A stretch of DNA of 64,000 nucleotides from Guptibacillus hwajinpoensis (lineage in GTDB: Bacteria; Bacillota; Bacilli; Bacillales; Guptibacillaceae). The notes below the pieces were generated by a model, which was not told where the DNA came from, did no database searches, and was given only the letters and a program-made list of their open reading frames with translations. Shown one piece after another: positions 63,959-64,000 of the stretch. The translations under genes and the position numbers were made by a program. The stretch lies in contig NZ_JAIVAE010000003.1 of the NCBI RefSeq assembly GCF_020171785.1, positions 544,612 to 608,611 on the forward strand. The letters are read 5' to 3'. Positions within the stretch are counted from its first letter, which is position 1; the number at the start of each line of letters is the position of its first letter.

Positions 63959-64000
63959 GTTTGGTTATTCCTAAGATTATTGGATCACTCCGCACTCATG

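Noticed and set aside
1..64000. CRISPR array, insertion sequences, prophage or integrase
   Set aside because: No repeat-spacer pattern, transposase or integrase motif was seen; the ABC/TetR and nrdJ insertions show no mobile-element ends.

Overview
This window is a chromosomal segment of a low-GC, endospore-forming member of the Bacillaceae. It carries spo0A, spoIVB, the complete spoIIIAA-AH operon, yqhV, spoVAF and yqhR/figP, the competence operon comGA-GG, and the long yqh/yqg gene order known from Bacillus subtilis. An OLE RNA locus (ornate, large, extremophilic RNA) with its membrane partner gene oapA lies between ispA and dxs. In the literature this locus is found mainly in alkaliphilic, halotolerant or otherwise extremophilic Firmicutes, so I infer a relative of the Alkalihalobacillus/Shouchella-type bacilli. 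The species cannot be fixed from the sequence alone.

Layout. Positions 1-742 hold the start of a bkdR-like regulator and the divergent yqzF. Positions 820-15100, all on the minus strand, run from accB-accC-asp23-nusB-xseAB-ispA through the OLE RNA, oapA, dxs, the tlyA-like gene, argR, recN and spoIVB to spo0A. folD is absent from its usual place between nusB and xseA. Positions 15380-20860 hold spoIIIAA-AH and yqhV. Positions 20935-23450 hold an inserted ABC-exporter/TetR cassette with a striking pair of 19-bp operators. Positions 23460-34030 hold efp, papA, aroQ, yqhR, yqhQ, yqhP, yqhO, mntR, an inserted class II ribonucleotide reductase (nrdJ) with a pair of NrdR-box-like sites, lipM and yqhL. 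Positions 34069-38290 hold the glycine cleavage operon gcvT-PA-PB behind a tandem glycine riboswitch and terminator. Positions 38500-45690 hold yqhH-yqhG facing yqzE, aroK and comGG-GA. Positions 45730-51380 hold a hydrolase, a YbjQ-type gene, tRNA-Gln, mgsR with a SigB-type promoter, and yqgY, yqgX, yqgW, yqgV and neighbours. Positions 51381-56760 hold an iron-export-type ABC pair (fetAB) and a TPP-riboswitch-controlled thiamine operon thiE-S-G-O-D. Positions 56793-63811 hold yqgT, yqgS (LTA synthase family), glcK, a nitroreductase, yqgQ and spoVAF.

How the parts work together. The isoprenoid genes ispA and dxs flank the OLE RNA. The RNA has its own extended -10 promoter directly after ispA and its own 16-bp terminator hairpin before oapA. 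The sporulation genes cover initiation (Spo0A), the SpoIIIA-SpoIIQ feeding channel and SigK signalling (SpoIVB), and germination (SpoVAF and YqhR/FigP). Metabolic control is largely RNA based: glycine and TPP riboswitches, and numerous intrinsic terminators, several of which overlap the 3' end of the gene they terminate.

The most remarkable element is the OLE ribonucleoprotein locus. The family has been described, but its biochemical function is still poorly understood. I found no CRISPR array, rRNA, phage or insertion sequence.
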